NCBI GenBank assembly: GCA_023378805.1
Contig: JAMCSQ010000026.1
Span: forward strand, 1 to 5,533
DNA: 5,533 nucleotides
Source: Candidatus Parvarchaeota archaeon
Lineage (GTDB): Archaea > Nanobdellota > Nanobdellia > Parvarchaeales > Parvarchaeaceae
Reading direction: 5' to 3'
Part shown: positions 4,839-5,533 of the stretch, piece after piece
Numbering within the stretch: the stretch's first letter is position 1
Layout of the letters: every line of letters begins with the position of its first letter
Program-made: the position numbers and the translations under genes
Notes under the pieces: model-generated
Database searches by the model: none
The model's input: only the letters and a program-made list of their open reading frames with translations
Told to the model about the DNA's origin: nothing

Positions 4839-5533
4839 GAACGAACATCTTTTATCGATTCAACAATGTTTCCTACCATTTTGTCTATTGTAAAATCTTT
4901 AACGCTTTCAATTGCATTATGTGATATCCTATCCAAATCATTTTTGTCTAAATTTAGTATGACTTCCAAGGAGTTCGCAATATCCTCTTTTTCAGAAGAG
5001 GTTAAAAACCCATTAAAATTATCCCTAATCAAAAACTCCGAACTAGCATTTTTAGTTGACAGAGTTATTGCCCCACTGTTTAAAGCTTCAATTATTACGA
5101 TGCTCTGGTTTTCCTTTTCAGAAGTTTGCAAAACTACCTTGGAATTCCTTAAAAACCAGTTTTTCTCTTCATTTGATATAACGCCCAAAAATCTAACCTT
5201 ATCTTGTATTCCTAAACTTTTAGCAAGTTTAATATACCTCTCTAAATCCGGCCCGGCCCCAGCTATCACATAAATTAGATTTTTATACTTCTTAGAAAGT
5301 ATACTAAAAGCTTCTATACCCAATGAAAACCTTTTCTGCTTTTCGTTTAACCTGCCGATACTAAATATTATTGACTTGTCCTTATAGAAATCAACATATT
5401 TGGGGTAAAAAATCTTTTTATCCTTATCAAAATTAATTCCGATTTTTAAAATCTTAACATTGCCATCATATTTCTTTTTAAGCAGATCTCTATCTTCATA
5501 ATTTAAAACAAAAAATTGTATATTTTTTATTTT
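4835..5533 (-). CDS. GT4-type glycosyltransferase, C-terminal part, cut by the right window edge
   Basis: The minus-strand frame is open from the window edge to a TAG at 4835-4837, giving 232 residues of a longer protein (counted here from the edge). The visible part holds the end of the acceptor domain and the complete donor domain. That domain opens with IIFSIGRLNEKQKRF (55-69), followed by GIEAF (72-76), VIAGAGPDLERY (89-100) and VRFLGVI (113-119). The EX7E element is E141 and E149 in ENQSIVIIEALNSG, and NGFL (174-177) is another usual GT4 element. A retaining GT-B glycosyltransferase is therefore secure; donor and acceptor are unknown. A TTG at 5321-5323 could be taken as a start, but it falls inside the donor domain just after the conserved GRL and is simply an internal Leu. 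About 120-170 N-terminal residues should lie beyond the edge. The gene meets the epimerase tail to tail with a 4-base overlap. No membrane segment is visible. Confidence 0.93.
   Translation of the reverse strand, partial: KIKNIQFFVLNYEDRDLLKKKYDGNVKILKIGINFDKDKKIFYPKYVDFYKDKSIIFSIGRLNEKQKRFSLGIEAFSILSKKYKNLIYVIAGAGPDLERYIKLAKSLGIQDKVRFLGVISNEEKNWFLRNSKVVLQTSEKENQSIVIIEALNSGAITLSTKNASSEFLIRDNFNGFLTSSEKEDIANSLEVILNLDKNDLDRISHNAIESVKDFTIDKMVGNIVESIKDVRS

Noticed and set aside
4866..5273. Plus-strand open frame of 135 codons opposite the third glycosyltransferase
   Set aside because: It is the antisense of the EX7E region and has no recognisable domain.
5321..5323. TTG as a start codon giving a 162-residue protein
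   Set aside because: The frame is open upstream to the window edge and encodes the conserved start of the GT4 donor domain (SIGRL), so the TTG is an internal Leu and the gene is truncated by the window.

Overview
The window reads as an AT-rich archaeal chromosome segment, seen in three ways. The one tRNA gene (Ser, anticodon CGA) does not encode CCA and is followed at once by a T5 run. None of the visible gene starts has a convincing Shine-Dalgarno sequence. Each visible start instead has a TATA-like box centred about 24-28 bases upstream of its start codon, the spacing expected of archaeal leaderless transcripts. The lineage cannot be fixed from this sequence; a DPANN archaeon such as a micrarchaeote, or a thermoplasmatal archaeon, would fit the base composition and leaderless style, but that is a guess.

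Layout, left to right. Positions 1-85 (minus) hold the first 28 codons of a protein running off the left edge. Positions 86-228 hold its probable promoter and the tRNA 3' flank, with no other gene seen. The tRNA-Ser(CGA) lies at 229-311 (minus). After a 68-base divergent gap comes a GTG-started GT-B glycosyltransferase of the GT4 type (380-1393, plus). It converges, with 17 bases between, on a sulfatase / alkaline-phosphatase-superfamily protein (1411-2739, minus). Upstream of that on the same strand is a second GT4-type glycosyltransferase (2765-3811, minus). A 70-base divergent promoter region separates it from an NAD-dependent nucleotide-sugar epimerase/dehydratase (3882-4838, plus). The epimerase overlaps tail to tail by 4 bases with a third GT4-type glycosyltransferase (4835-5533, minus), whose N-terminal half lies beyond the right edge.

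Together the five main genes look like part of a surface-glycan or glycolipid locus. The epimerase would make or interconvert an NDP-sugar, the three glycosyltransferases would add sugars to a lipid-linked or protein-linked acceptor, and the sulfatase-fold protein would remove or transfer a sulfate- or phosphate-type substituent. No membrane protein, flippase or oligosaccharyltransferase is in the window, and none of the products shows a signal peptide or membrane segment, so these steps would act in the cytosol or on its membrane face. The genes alternate in strand and appear to carry individual promoters rather than forming one operon. I see no mobile element, CRISPR array, long repeat or riboswitch. 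The machinery is recognisable; the unusual points are promoter architecture, gene arrangement and a few active-site substitutions.
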